A stretch of 56,000 nucleotides of DNA from Symbiodinium natans (lineage: Eukaryota; Sar; Dinophyceae; Suessiales; Symbiodiniaceae), in NCBI GenBank assembly GCA_905221605.1, contig CAJNDS010000446.1, forward strand, positions 443,743-499,742, read 5' to 3'. Each line of letters begins with the position of its first letter. The first letter of the stretch is position 1. The notes under the pieces are model-generated. The model worked only from the letters and a program-made list of their open reading frames with translations, had not been told where the DNA came from and ran no database searches. Of the stretch, positions 42,638-51,635 are shown in pieces. The position numbers and the translations under genes were made by a program.

Positions 42638-44357
42638 GGTTATGAGCCCAAGCGCTCAGGGCTTGGCTTTGGATGGTGAAGATCGAGGTCCCGACTACGG
42701 CGGTGAAGCTGCTGCAACTGGAATGGATGGTGGTGGCCCATGCGGGATACTGATGAATGGTGTTGCTGGATCTCGGGCTCAGCGGGTTTTTTCGACCTAT
42801 GGGTCGGTGGTGCCCCCTGACTCTGATGTTGACACTGCACGTATCCCTGGGCAGACTGCAGCTTCTGTTTCGGACGCTACGACAGCTGATGACACCGGAC
42901 CGGGCGCGGCGACCAACGTGGGACACACGTATACTAGGAATGCGGACGTACGCATCGTGACGGCGCCGGCAGCAACTGTACAAGAGATGACCACTACGAC
43001 GACCGTGGAGCAGTATGCTGCACTGCCTGTGGCTGAGGTGACAATGAGCTCTCAGACTAACCATCTGGGGTTTTCTCCTCCGGAGGAGCTGTTGGATGGG
43101 TCACCACGGGCAGCGGGTGCCAACAATGGGCCAGTATGGATTGCACGCCTTGGAGAATTTCTCCAACGCAGGGTGACTCAAGCGGGGGCTATCTTGGAGA
43201 GGACGACGAGGCAAACTCCGACCCTTTCCCCGCCAGCGAGTTGGGCCCAAGATCCAGGGCGCTTGTTCACGCCAGAGGCTGAGCAGGTGATGCAGTCTTG
43301 GAATAGGCGTGCACCCCTCCTACATGGTCCTGTTCCTCCTCGTGACATTGAGTCATCAAGTGGTTCCTTGACGCAGGAGCAGATCCTACAAGAAGTTCAG
43401 CGGCAAGTTCAATCTGCTATGAGGGATCACCAGGAGGAGCTCAAGAGGACTAAAGGACGCCAAGAGGCCTTGGAAGAAGAGAACAATCGGCTTCGAGGTT
43501 CACTACGGCAACTGCTGGAAGCAGGAGTTCCTGTGCGGGACACGAATCAACTTGATGGTGGCGGCAATCTGGTAGGACCTCCAGGAGATCCTGAGCACAC
43601 GCTCGCTACGTCTCCCGGACTTGCACGAGGTGGTGGGGTGGGCTCTGAGCTTATGGGTGGAGGCAATCCTGCTGGACTACCACGACACTCTGAAGTTGTT
43701 CAGGGTGAAGTTGGTGAGCAACGTGTACGTGCAGAAGAGCAAGCAAGGCATCCAGCGGCCGGTAGTGTACGATTCAACCTACTTGAAGGTGATCTTGGTG
43801 TGCATCAAGAAGGGCATGAACGTGGAGCGACAAGACCTGAATCGGGGGCTTCTGCATGTGATCCTCTTGGCCTTGGACATGGAAGGCAGTCAAGGGGGGC
43901 AGGAGTTTCCCAGGAGGCTCTACGTGCACCGGGACAACACCGAACCTTGAGTGGTAGCGCTGTGCCACCACCTCCACCGAAGATGTCGGCATCAACAGGC
44001 CAGCAAGGCCCCTCTGATCCCTTCGGGTTGCTTGCCCAGGGAATTGCACAACTACAGTCGGCGATGACCGCGAGCTTGACGGCGAGGACTTCGGAACCTG
44101 AGGTGGTGAAACCAGGTCTGGTTGATCTCCCGCGCCTTGCCGAAGCATCGGATACGAGTGCCATAGATGTGGGAGACTGGCTTCACAGCCTCATGAACCC
44201 TATGGGAGACCTCTCCAACTCCTCTTCTTCTTGGTGGCACGCGATCCTCACATCCCTCGAGGCCTATTACCAGGCATATCTACGAGCTTCCACTAGAGAC
44301 AAGCTGAGTTTGAGGCCGGAGACGTTTGCCTGCGCTGAGGTTGGGGATAGCAAGTAG
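42546..44357 (+). CDS. gag: Gag N-terminal part, ends at in-frame TAG
   Basis: 603 codons in the same frame as the downstream polyprotein, closed by TAG at 44355-44357. The product is polar and low complexity for the first 270 residues, then has a coiled coil at about residues 275-328 (LTQEQILQEVQRQVQSAMRD and EEENNRLRGSLRQLLEAG), then a Gly/Arg-rich stretch. The last 60 residues (IDVGDWLHSLMNPMGDLS) begin the conserved capsid-like gag region, which carries on after the stop. An alternative first ATG is at 42642 inside the primer site. The stop therefore truncates gag and does not mark its natural end. Confidence 0.8.
   Translation: MSDRHNPIAMPSSNPPDDMQSVHNLGPPGQQVMSPSAQGLALDGEDRGPDYGGEAAATGMDGGGPCGILMNGVAGSRAQRVFSTYGSVVPPDSDVDTARIPGQTAASVSDATTADDTGPGAATNVGHTYTRNADVRIVTAPAATVQEMTTTTTVEQYAALPVAEVTMSSQTNHLGFSPPEELLDGSPRAAGANNGPVWIARLGEFLQRRVTQAGAILERTTRQTPTLSPPASWAQDPGRLFTPEAEQVMQSWNRRAPLLHGPVPPRDIESSSGSLTQEQILQEVQRQVQSAMRDHQEELKRTKGRQEALEEENNRLRGSLRQLLEAGVPVRDTNQLDGGGNLVGPPGDPEHTLATSPGLARGGGVGSELMGGGNPAGLPRHSEVVQGEVGEQRVRAEEQARHPAAGSVRFNLLEGDLGVHQEGHERGATRPESGASACDPLGLGHGRQSRGAGVSQEALRAPGQHRTLSGSAVPPPPPKMSASTGQQGPSDPFGLLAQGIAQLQSAMTASLTARTSEPEVVKPGLVDLPRLAEASDTSAIDVGDWLHSLMNPMGDLSNSSSSWWHAILTSLEAYYQAYLRASTRDKLSLRPETFACAEVGDSK
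42638..42650 (+). promoter_or_regulatory. Primer-binding site, half-tRNA initiator-Met type
   Basis: GGTTATGAGCCCA starts immediately after the LTR. Its complement, TGGGCTCATAACC, matches the anticodon stem-loop of initiator methionine tRNA (CAT anticodon; usually GGGCCCATAACC). Drosophila copia primes from a cleaved initiator tRNA at this same internal region (established). The LTR also contains CATAACC at 42612-42618, which can pair with this site. Confidence 0.8.
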
Positions 44358-44384
44358 TCACGGGTAGACAAGCGAGCGGCATCC

Positions 44385-47300
44385 ATGATCCTTGCCAGTC
44401 TTCCGGAGTCGGTGAGGGGCGAGGTCATGGCGGCAAGACTTTCCGGCGCGCTACAGATTTTGGCTCGGGTGATAGTGCTTTATCGACCAGGAGGAGCAGC
44501 AGAACGACAGCAGGTGTTGAAGGCTCTGGAGAGTCCTACAATCGCCAACACACCCCTCGAGGCCGTGGAAGCGCTACGGCGATGGTCTCGTTGGCTGAGA
44601 AGGGCGGAAGATGTGGGACTACAACCCCCAGATTCCAGCGTCTTGCTGAAAGGCCTGGACATGATGGTTCGGAAGCCCATCACGGAGAGCAGTGAGATAT
44701 CGTTCCGCATCGGCATCCTCCGATACAACCTGGAGGTGGACACGAAGCCTTGCACTGCCACGGTCAAGGAGCTACACCAAGCGCTGCTGTCTGAGTTTGA
44801 GCAGGTTGCCTTCAAGGGGAGGTCTAAGGGTGCTACGAACTTGAGAGCAATTGGGGCCGGGACACCCTCAGAATCTACCCCCTCTCCAACGTTGCCTTCG
44901 AACGACCCCAACAAGAAGAAGTCCACACCTTGCAAATTCTTCCTTACCGACAATGGATGCAAGAAGGGAGGATCATGTCAGTTTTCCCATGATGCTGACA
45001 GAAAGCAGAAGCAAGGCAGATGCTTCACTTGTGGAAGCAAGCAGCATGTCCAGAAAGAGTGTCCTACACGCCCCAGGAGCCCAGCGAAGACAACACCGAC
45101 GGCTGCGACATCGTCCAAGACCACAACTACTTCTTCATCTGGCCCCTCTGGCGAACCTCCTGCTTCGACATCGGCGGCTTCCCTGAATGCCCTTCCACCA
45201 AGTACAGAGTCGGTAGTATCTGGGCAATCATCGTCGGGCACTGAATCACAGGCTGACGTTCAGTCGCTTTTGAGAGAGGCCAATATGATGTTGCGCCAGA
45301 TGACACAGATGAACCTCAAGACCCTGACTTTGGCCACAGTGGAGCGAGAAGCAGCTTGTCGAACAGGCTTGTTGGATTCTGGAGCGTCGCATGCGTACAG
45401 GATTGGGTCAGAGGAAGAGTTCCAAGCGGCCACAAAAGTGCAGGTCCAATTGGCAGACGGCAAGGAGGTTGAGCTACGGCAAACCTCAACGGGGACCCTT
45501 TTATCCCCGAATGATCAGACGAGTCCCATAGTCCCTCTCGGTGAACTCATCGAGAGCCTGGACTGCACCCTGGAATGGACTAGAGATGGGATGACGATAC
45601 AGCACCCCCAACGAGGTGAAATTCGTCCTCGCATGGTCGCTAATTGCCCGACGGTGACCGAAGGACAGGCGCTGGAGCTGATCAGGGACATAGAGGAGAA
45701 GAAGAATCAGTTGGTGGATGCTACAAGATCTTCAGCGAAGTTGCTTTGGTGCTGGGACAAGGAGCAATCCTGGTCGCAGCATCTGTTTGACTTCTTGGAT
45801 ACAGGGTCAAGGACTGCTCAACTTCGGGCCATGGAGGCGGAGGATTCTCCGTTCAAGGGGCTGTCAGCTTCTGTGCGAGCTGCCTTGGCTGAGGAGGTGG
45901 TTCTCAATGTGGATGCTGGCGCTAAGTACGTGAAGGCTATGCCGATATCAAGAAGAATGCGGCGAACGCTTTTGGCTGCCCCTTGGACATTGCATCTCTA
46001 TGCTGGAGCAGGCAATCATGGGGACTTGAAGTCTCTCGGGCCAATGCGTGAGGTGGATGTCCAGATCTCCAAGGCCTATGATCTTCGAAAAACCGCCGGA
46101 ACTTACCGAGCTCTCCTCTGGTCCGCTGCACAGGGATTACTTGATGGTGTTGTTGGCGCCCCCCCTTGTCGAGGAACGGAGGACGAAGAGTTGGTAGCAA
46201 AGCAGATGTGGCTGATGATGGTTGCGAAGGCTGCGAGGATCAAGAGAACGGGTTTTCCGGTGTACTTGGCGATGGAAGGAGACAGGCTGCTGGGTGAGCT
46301 CGCGAAGAATGAAGATGGCTGCTTCCCGAATGTGGCGAAGATCTTCACGAACTACAAGGATGCCATGTGCTTGGAGACCTTGATTCCGGGTGTCCTTACC
46401 AACCTTGATATGCAGCTGAACGATGAGAATAAGAAAGCCAATGATGGTCGATGGACGGCAACATTCAAGGAGTCTCTCGCGCAGGCCGTAGAGCAGTGGA
46501 GGCTGAGGCCTGAGGAGGTTCAGAGGGCGAAATGGATGGCAAAGATGGACAGCAACCCTGACGCTTTCCTCAAGGCTTTGAGTACTAAGGAACTGGCGGC
46601 CTGGAAGACTCATATACGGAACAACCACATCCCGTATAACCGAAGATGCCGTACCTGTGTCGAAGCATCAGGGCTGGGACGGATGCATAAGAAGGTGAAG
46701 ACACCGAGCTCGTACTGCCTATCGCTGGACATTCTCGGACCACTACGACAACGAGGTGAAGATCCTGATCACCGGGATTATCGCTACATGCTGGTGGGAG
46801 CTTATCTCTTTCCTAAGCTCGAGTCCTTCAAGAAGAAAGAAGACCAAGAAAACCCAGAACCACCACCACCACCGGATCCAGCGGAAGAAGAAGGTGTAGA
46901 TGAGGGCCATCGTTTCCATCCTGTCATGGAAGGGAAGAGCGTCATAGGTGGCGTGGGTGTGGAGGACCTTGTCGGGGAGCAGGGTGCCATTTCCTTCGAC
47001 GACATGTTTGCGGAAGAGGAGGAGGACCTTGCACCACTTCCAGAAGAAGAACTACCCGTTGGATTGTCAGATGAAGACTTCAAGAAGTTGTTCGGTGAGG
47101 AAGTTGGTGACGGGAACCCGGAGTTTCAAGTTCTCTATGTGGCTCATCCGTTGCGCACTCGGACGACAAACGAGATCGGCGCCGCCGTGCAGGAGATCTA
47201 CCTCAAACTGCGTGCAGAAGGTTTTCCGATTGTTCGAGTTCATGCTGACCGAGCTCGGGAGTTGAGGGGTACGGCTTTGAGGCGGTGGCTACTACAACGG

Positions 47301-50300
47301 GGAACCATTGCTACGTATACCGAAGGCCAGTCACCGCAGAGCAACGGAAGAGCGGAAGCTGCAGTCAAATGGATGAAAAATCAGGCGAAACGACTTCTCC
47401 TCTCGACGCCTGTTCCTCGGTCGTGTTGGACGGCTGCCATGACCTATTCGGCCTGGGCGCAGAGGGAAAGAGCTATGGGACGCGGCGCTGACCTCCTTCC
47501 TTTCGGCTCCAGAGTTCACCTCAGATCCAAGGTCTACGGCACTGGTGGCAAGTACGATTTGAACTCGAGGTGGAAGCCAGGCTACTATGTGGGACCTAGT
47601 GTGGATGTTCGCGGCGGGCATGTGGTTCGTTGTGATGATGGCACTTACCTGACGTCCCAGCACTTGCGTCCGAACCTCGTAGACTCAGACAAGCTTGGTG
47701 GTAAGCCCGAGTTTGAAGCCATCGTCACAGAGCCTGTCAGAAGAGTGGTGGGCAAACAAAAACCAAACACGATGGAGGAACCTCAGGAGGAGGATGTTGA
47801 GCATCTAGTGGACCCCGGGCATCCCGCAGAAGAGTATGCGAGGGTGCTGCTTGAGGAGGAGTTCCTGGAGAAGGATCAAGTGGAAGTACTGGCGGGGTTG
47901 TTACCAATGAAGACCGACGCCCCGAAGAGATTTGGTGAAACAGGTGAAGATGGCGGCTGGTGGTCGTCGGGCACTTTCGTCCATGGAGGTGTGGCGGGGG
48001 TCCGGTCATCGTCATCTGCTTTCCCCTGCACCACGAGAGTCCTCACCAAGTACTTGAAGCAACTCCAACCGGATGCCTCCTTCTCAGCGGTGGCCCTGTT
48101 TATCAACATGCAGACGAAGGCTCACAAGGATGTGCACAATTTGGGCATGAACATCATCACCCCACTTTCGAAGTTTGAGGGAGGAGGTTTGCTGATGGAG
48201 CCAGCTGGGGAGGAGTCCTATCAGCTGAAAGTGAATGAAGGGACCGTGCAGTTCGACCCCAAGGTGAAACACTCTACGCTTCCTTGGTCAGGAGGAGATA
48301 GATTGGTCCTTGTCGGATACCACACTCGAGGCGTGGAAAAGATCAAGGAGGAGGACCGACAACGTCTTCATGAGCTGGGGTTCCCACTACGTCCCATCAC
48401 ATCGTCGCCACCAAGGATCGCCAAGGCACAGTCTAGCGCGCCAAAGACGAGGGGGTTGGGATCACCGAACGATTTCCGCCCTCTGCGCTCAATCAATGAG
48501 GACTTGGAGATGGTGCTCAAGGATTTGGACGAACGGGCAACGAGACTGAGAGACTTGCTTGAAGAGGAAGAGATCCTTGCAGAAGAGTACCGCAGGTGTG
48601 GAGACGTTACGAGGGAGACGCTGAACGATACCAGAAATGCGGTGTCGAAATTCTTGGAGGAGACCCATGAGCAGATTGTGGAGATTGAACGAGTTCGCAT
48701 GTTGAATTGCTTGAGGATTGCTAGCATGGCCACAGGCAATCAGGAGATGGCGGAAGTGGATTACGAGCAATTGTTGGCGGACCTGGAAGGGGACTTGGAC
48801 GTTATCCACAATGTGCCTTTGGAACAAGTGAAGAGCGTTCTCTCACGATGGGTGGAAGCCATCAAAGAGGAGGTGACGGCACTCTTCAATTCTGGCACCA
48901 TCGTCAAGGTCTCCCACCAGCAGGCAATGGACATGGAATCAGCAGGGGAGCTGAAGATGGCCCCGGCCAAATGCGTCTTCACGCTCAAGCCTCCGAAATC
49001 AAAGGGGGGCAAGTACCGGCGGAAGTGCCGGACCGTCATCTGCGGGAACTACGTCGATCCCTCCAACATGTCCTTGTACGCCTCGGGTGCTAGCACGGAA
49101 GCTCTGCGTGTGGCTCTAGTGACTGCGGCGATGCATCACTGGGATGGGGCCACTGCTGACATCGTGACAGCTTTTCTCCTCGCGACATGGCCTGGTGACA
49201 TGCCAAAATATGGGATGAGACCGCCAAAGGTAGTGAGGGATGCAGGAGCTGCGAGTGATGAGACGTGGGTCATTGTGCGCCCACTATATGGACTCAGAGA
49301 GAGTCCAGCCATATGGAGCAACTTCAGGAATGCCAGATTGAAGGCGGCGAAGATCAAGTTTGGTTCCCTGGAGTTGACCCTTACCCCCACGATAGCCGAA
49401 TCGGAGCTTTGGCTAGTGAGAGATTCCTCCAAGCGGTTGCACGGCCCTGTTGTGACGTACGTCGATGATTTGTTCTACTTCGGCAACACCCCGGTGATCC
49501 AGTGCCTGCACAACTTCGTGAAAGAGGAGTGGCCTACTTCGGATTTGGAGTGGATCAACGAGAACACTGCCGTCAGATATCTGGGAGTGGAAGTGAAAAA
49601 GGAGGGAGCCAGCTACAGCATTAGCCAGCAAGCATACATCATGGAGCTGTTGCGTGCCCATGACCTCCAGGATGCGTTGCACACAGAACTTCCGGTACCT
49701 CGTGAATGGCTGGAACAGGTGGAGCTTCAAGAACCAGAGCCCGAGGATTTCTCCGAGGAGGAATTACGCATGGGCCAACGATATGTTGGCGAGGTCTCCT
49801 GGCTAGCCATGAAGACGAGACCAGATATCGTTTTTGTGGTAAACCACATGGCGACCCATGTAGGACGTCGACCTCTGCATGTGGCAAGGCTTGGAAAACG
49901 ATTGATGTCGTATTTGGCAGCAACAGCAGGGATGCGATTGCGTATGGCACCAAGGCTCGACAAGCCCAAGGAGCTCGTGTGCTACACAGATGCAAGCTAT
50001 GCCCCGTATGGTTCGAGGAGCTTCGGGGCGGCAGTGATCGTTCAATGCGGCGTTCCTGTAGCCTGGAAAGCTGGCAGGCAGAGCTTCATTACTATGAGCG
50101 TGATGGAGGCAGAGCTCTATGCCGCCACCCAGGGCTGCAACCTCCTGGACTCGATTGCGGCCATTTTGGATGAGTTGGCGCCAGGGGTCTACAAGCGCGT
50201 GCTGGCTATAGACAACACATCGGCGGCTGCGATGTGTCGAGGTGGACCGGGGTCGCAAAGGACGCGACACCTAAAGATCCGAGCACATTATCTTCGAGAA

Positions 50301-51224
50301 GCCACTGAGCTGGGATTGCTGGAGATTCGTCACACCCCAGGAGTCCAACAGTTGGCCGATCTGGCTACCAAGATGATGACAAAGGTCCGCCTTCGCCAGC
50401 TCTTAGAGCTCTGGGGTTTTGTTGGGTTCAGAATCGCAGAGACCTTGGCCACTCTCCAACTGAAGATCCTAGCAGCGATCCTCACAGTGATCTCGTTGTT
50501 CACACCGGCCACCGGAAGCTCGTTGGAAGATGAGGACTTGAAGGAGCCGATCCCGACAATCCACTATCTTGAGCTCATGTGCATCACCGTGATGATATGT
50601 GCTTCGATCATCGGTTGCTGGGAGGGTGCGAAACTGGTGTATCGATGGGGACTTCGACAGCATCGGCGTGCAAAGAAGGCATCGAAATTGGAGCAGGTGA
50701 GGAATCTGGTTTCGAGGGCGGCCCAAACTGAAGTTGCAATCCAGGCCACAGCAGCTGATCTGGATGAGCCACCGACGATCGTGATGGAAGCACCGAGTTC
50801 GCGGCCGGTGACCCTACGAAGACGAGCAGCTAGCCAGAGTTCCCCTACTACCGCCCACGATGGTCTATCAGCTTTCTCGGATGTGCCTACGGAAGTTCGC
50901 CAAGATGATGCTGATATGAGAGAAAGGTTGCGAGTGGCTAGAGATCTCCTCATGCTGATGACGGTTGAACACCTCCGACAGGCATTGAGGATTCAAGGTC
51001 AGCCTACGTCAGGGGTGAAAGGAGATTTGGCAGAGAGGCTGAAGAATTACTTCGGAGCTGAGGAGCCTCCCGCCGGCTCAATGCTCCCGTCCACCAGGCA
51101 GCTTCGCTATGTCCTTTACATCTGGCGTCATCGTAGCATCTCCGGCCGACATCACTTGCTTTGGAGCGAGGTGTGTACCAGAGCAGAGATCTCCAAGTGG
51201 ATTGAGACTTGGAGACACGCTTGA
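44385..51224 (+). CDS. pol: Gag C-terminal part and Pol polyprotein of copia element
   Basis: 2279 codons from the first ATG after the TAG. Order: remaining gag helices (1-150); CCCH finger C183-x8-C192-x5-C198-x3-H202; zinc knuckle C213-x2-C216-x4-H221-x4-C226; aspartic protease LLDSGAS with D331; zinc-binding H743, H748, C755, C758; integrase D782, D955, E991 (last spacing DD35E) with a roughly 110-residue acidic/Pro insert between the first two; 2-oxoglutarate-oxygenase-like domain 1180-1315 (H1247, D1249, H1296, R1306); coiled coil about 1335-1430; reverse transcriptase from about 1486 with D1592 and YVDD 1692-1695; RNase H with D1869, E1908, D1943 and the ADLATK ending; then two hydrophobic segments (about 2022-2045 and 2060-2085) and a SAP-like motif (2192-2223). 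Catalytic residues of all copia enzymes are present. Opposite-strand open frames are shadows. Confidence 0.93.
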   Translation: MILASLPESVRGEVMAARLSGALQILARVIVLYRPGGAAERQQVLKALESPTIANTPLEAVEALRRWSRWLRRAEDVGLQPPDSSVLLKGLDMMVRKPITESSEISFRIGILRYNLEVDTKPCTATVKELHQALLSEFEQVAFKGRSKGATNLRAIGAGTPSESTPSPTLPSNDPNKKKSTPCKFFLTDNGCKKGGSCQFSHDADRKQKQGRCFTCGSKQHVQKECPTRPRSPAKTTPTAATSSKTTTTSSSGPSGEPPASTSAASLNALPPSTESVVSGQSSSGTESQADVQSLLREANMMLRQMTQMNLKTLTLATVEREAACRTGLLDSGASHAYRIGSEEEFQAATKVQVQLADGKEVELRQTSTGTLLSPNDQTSPIVPLGELIESLDCTLEWTRDGMTIQHPQRGEIRPRMVANCPTVTEGQALELIRDIEEKKNQLVDATRSSAKLLWCWDKEQSWSQHLFDFLDTGSRTAQLRAMEAEDSPFKGLSASVRAALAEEVVLNVDAGAKYVKAMPISRRMRRTLLAAPWTLHLYAGAGNHGDLKSLGPMREVDVQISKAYDLRKTAGTYRALLWSAAQGLLDGVVGAPPCRGTEDEELVAKQMWLMMVAKAARIKRTGFPVYLAMEGDRLLGELAKNEDGCFPNVAKIFTNYKDAMCLETLIPGVLTNLDMQLNDENKKANDGRWTATFKESLAQAVEQWRLRPEEVQRAKWMAKMDSNPDAFLKALSTKELAAWKTHIRNNHIPYNRRCRTCVEASGLGRMHKKVKTPSSYCLSLDILGPLRQRGEDPDHRDYRYMLVGAYLFPKLESFKKKEDQENPEPPPPPDPAEEEGVDEGHRFHPVMEGKSVIGGVGVEDLVGEQGAISFDDMFAEEEEDLAPLPEEELPVGLSDEDFKKLFGEEVGDGNPEFQVLYVAHPLRTRTTNEIGAAVQEIYLKLRAEGFPIVRVHADRARELRGTALRRWLLQRGTIATYTEGQSPQSNGRAEAAVKWMKNQAKRLLLSTPVPRSCWTAAMTYSAWAQRERAMGRGADLLPFGSRVHLRSKVYGTGGKYDLNSRWKPGYYVGPSVDVRGGHVVRCDDGTYLTSQHLRPNLVDSDKLGGKPEFEAIVTEPVRRVVGKQKPNTMEEPQEEDVEHLVDPGHPAEEYARVLLEEEFLEKDQVEVLAGLLPMKTDAPKRFGETGEDGGWWSSGTFVHGGVAGVRSSSSAFPCTTRVLTKYLKQLQPDASFSAVALFINMQTKAHKDVHNLGMNIITPLSKFEGGGLLMEPAGEESYQLKVNEGTVQFDPKVKHSTLPWSGGDRLVLVGYHTRGVEKIKEEDRQRLHELGFPLRPITSSPPRIAKAQSSAPKTRGLGSPNDFRPLRSINEDLEMVLKDLDERATRLRDLLEEEEILAEEYRRCGDVTRETLNDTRNAVSKFLEETHEQIVEIERVRMLNCLRIASMATGNQEMAEVDYEQLLADLEGDLDVIHNVPLEQVKSVLSRWVEAIKEEVTALFNSGTIVKVSHQQAMDMESAGELKMAPAKCVFTLKPPKSKGGKYRRKCRTVICGNYVDPSNMSLYASGASTEALRVALVTAAMHHWDGATADIVTAFLLATWPGDMPKYGMRPPKVVRDAGAASDETWVIVRPLYGLRESPAIWSNFRNARLKAAKIKFGSLELTLTPTIAESELWLVRDSSKRLHGPVVTYVDDLFYFGNTPVIQCLHNFVKEEWPTSDLEWINENTAVRYLGVEVKKEGASYSISQQAYIMELLRAHDLQDALHTELPVPREWLEQVELQEPEPEDFSEEELRMGQRYVGEVSWLAMKTRPDIVFVVNHMATHVGRRPLHVARLGKRLMSYLAATAGMRLRMAPRLDKPKELVCYTDASYAPYGSRSFGAAVIVQCGVPVAWKAGRQSFITMSVMEAELYAATQGCNLLDSIAAILDELAPGVYKRVLAIDNTSAAAMCRGGPGSQRTRHLKIRAHYLREATELGLLEIRHTPGVQQLADLATKMMTKVRLRQLLELWGFVGFRIAETLATLQLKILAAILTVISLFTPATGSSLEDEDLKEPIPTIHYLELMCITVMICASIIGCWEGAKLVYRWGLRQHRRAKKASKLEQVRNLVSRAAQTEVAIQATAADLDEPPTIVMEAPSSRPVTLRRRAASQSSPTTAHDGLSAFSDVPTEVRQDDADMRERLRVARDLLMLMTVEHLRQALRIQGQPTSGVKGDLAERLKNYFGAEEPPAGSMLPSTRQLRYVLYIWRHRSISGRHHLLWSEVCTRAEISKWIETWRHA

Positions 51225-51328
51225 GCGGAGCTCAGTGACCTGGAGACAGAGTCTTCGGATGAGAGCAAGTCGAGACGAGGCTGGCTCGCTGAATTCATTG
51301 GCGTGGACTGCTCCCGAAGGGATGGTCC

Positions 51329-51337
51329 AAGGAGGAG
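51329..51337 (+). promoter_or_regulatory. Polypurine tract
   Basis: AAGGAGGAG lies immediately 5' of the right LTR, the expected place for the plus-strand primer of an LTR retrotransposon. Short but uninterrupted purine. Confidence 0.75.
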
Positions 51338-51582
51338 TGTTGCCTGAGGTTGATTGCTGTGGCGCGACTCTTCAGAGCCGGAGGCTCGAATCGAGACAGG
51401 CCAGGACATCCGACATAGAGAGGCAGCACACACTCGACATAAGCAACTTACAGCATTGCAGATCTGCTGTGGTGTGCGTGAGAAAATCCCATGTCCGATC
51501 GCCATAATCCCATTGCCATGCCGTCCTCCAATCCACCTGATGACATGCAATCAGTGCATAACCTGGGCCCCGCCGGCCAACA
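51338..51582 (+). repeat. Right LTR
   Basis: Identical to the left LTR except G at 51572 in place of C at 42627. Ends CAACA, followed directly by the GGTTT duplication. Confidence 0.95.
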
Positions 51583-51587
51583 GGTTT
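51583..51587. repeat. Target-site duplication GGTTT, right
   Basis: Matches 42388-42392. The next bases return to TCTAGGGTTTAGGG, the telomere-like array that was hit. Confidence 0.9.
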
Positions 51588-51635
51588 CTAGGGTTTAGGG
51601 TTTTGGGCTTCTAGGGGGTCACGGAAAGCGCCCAG

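Larger units (their letters stand above)
42393..51582 (+). mobile_element. Ty1/copia LTR retrotransposon, 9190 bp, nearly intact
   Basis: Complete structure: 5-bp target duplication, two 245-bp LTRs, primer-binding site, one long gag-pol frame broken by a single TAG, polypurine tract. Domain order gag, protease, integrase, reverse transcriptase, RNase H identifies Pseudoviridae/copia order (integrase before RT). The LTRs differ at one base in 245 (C at 42627, G at 51572), so the insertion is recent. It lies in sense orientation in an intron of the RCC1-like gene. At 9.2 kb it is longer than a typical 5-6 kb copia element, because of extra domains in the polyprotein. Confidence 0.96.

Noticed and set aside
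44340-44384. Gag-pol frameshift or programmed readthrough boundary
   Set aside because: Both sides of the TAG are in the same frame and belong to gag; protease, integrase and RT begin hundreds of codons later.
42606-51200. Many minus-strand and off-frame open frames across the retrotransposon
   Set aside because: Shadows of the gag-pol frame, which alone carries the domain motifs.
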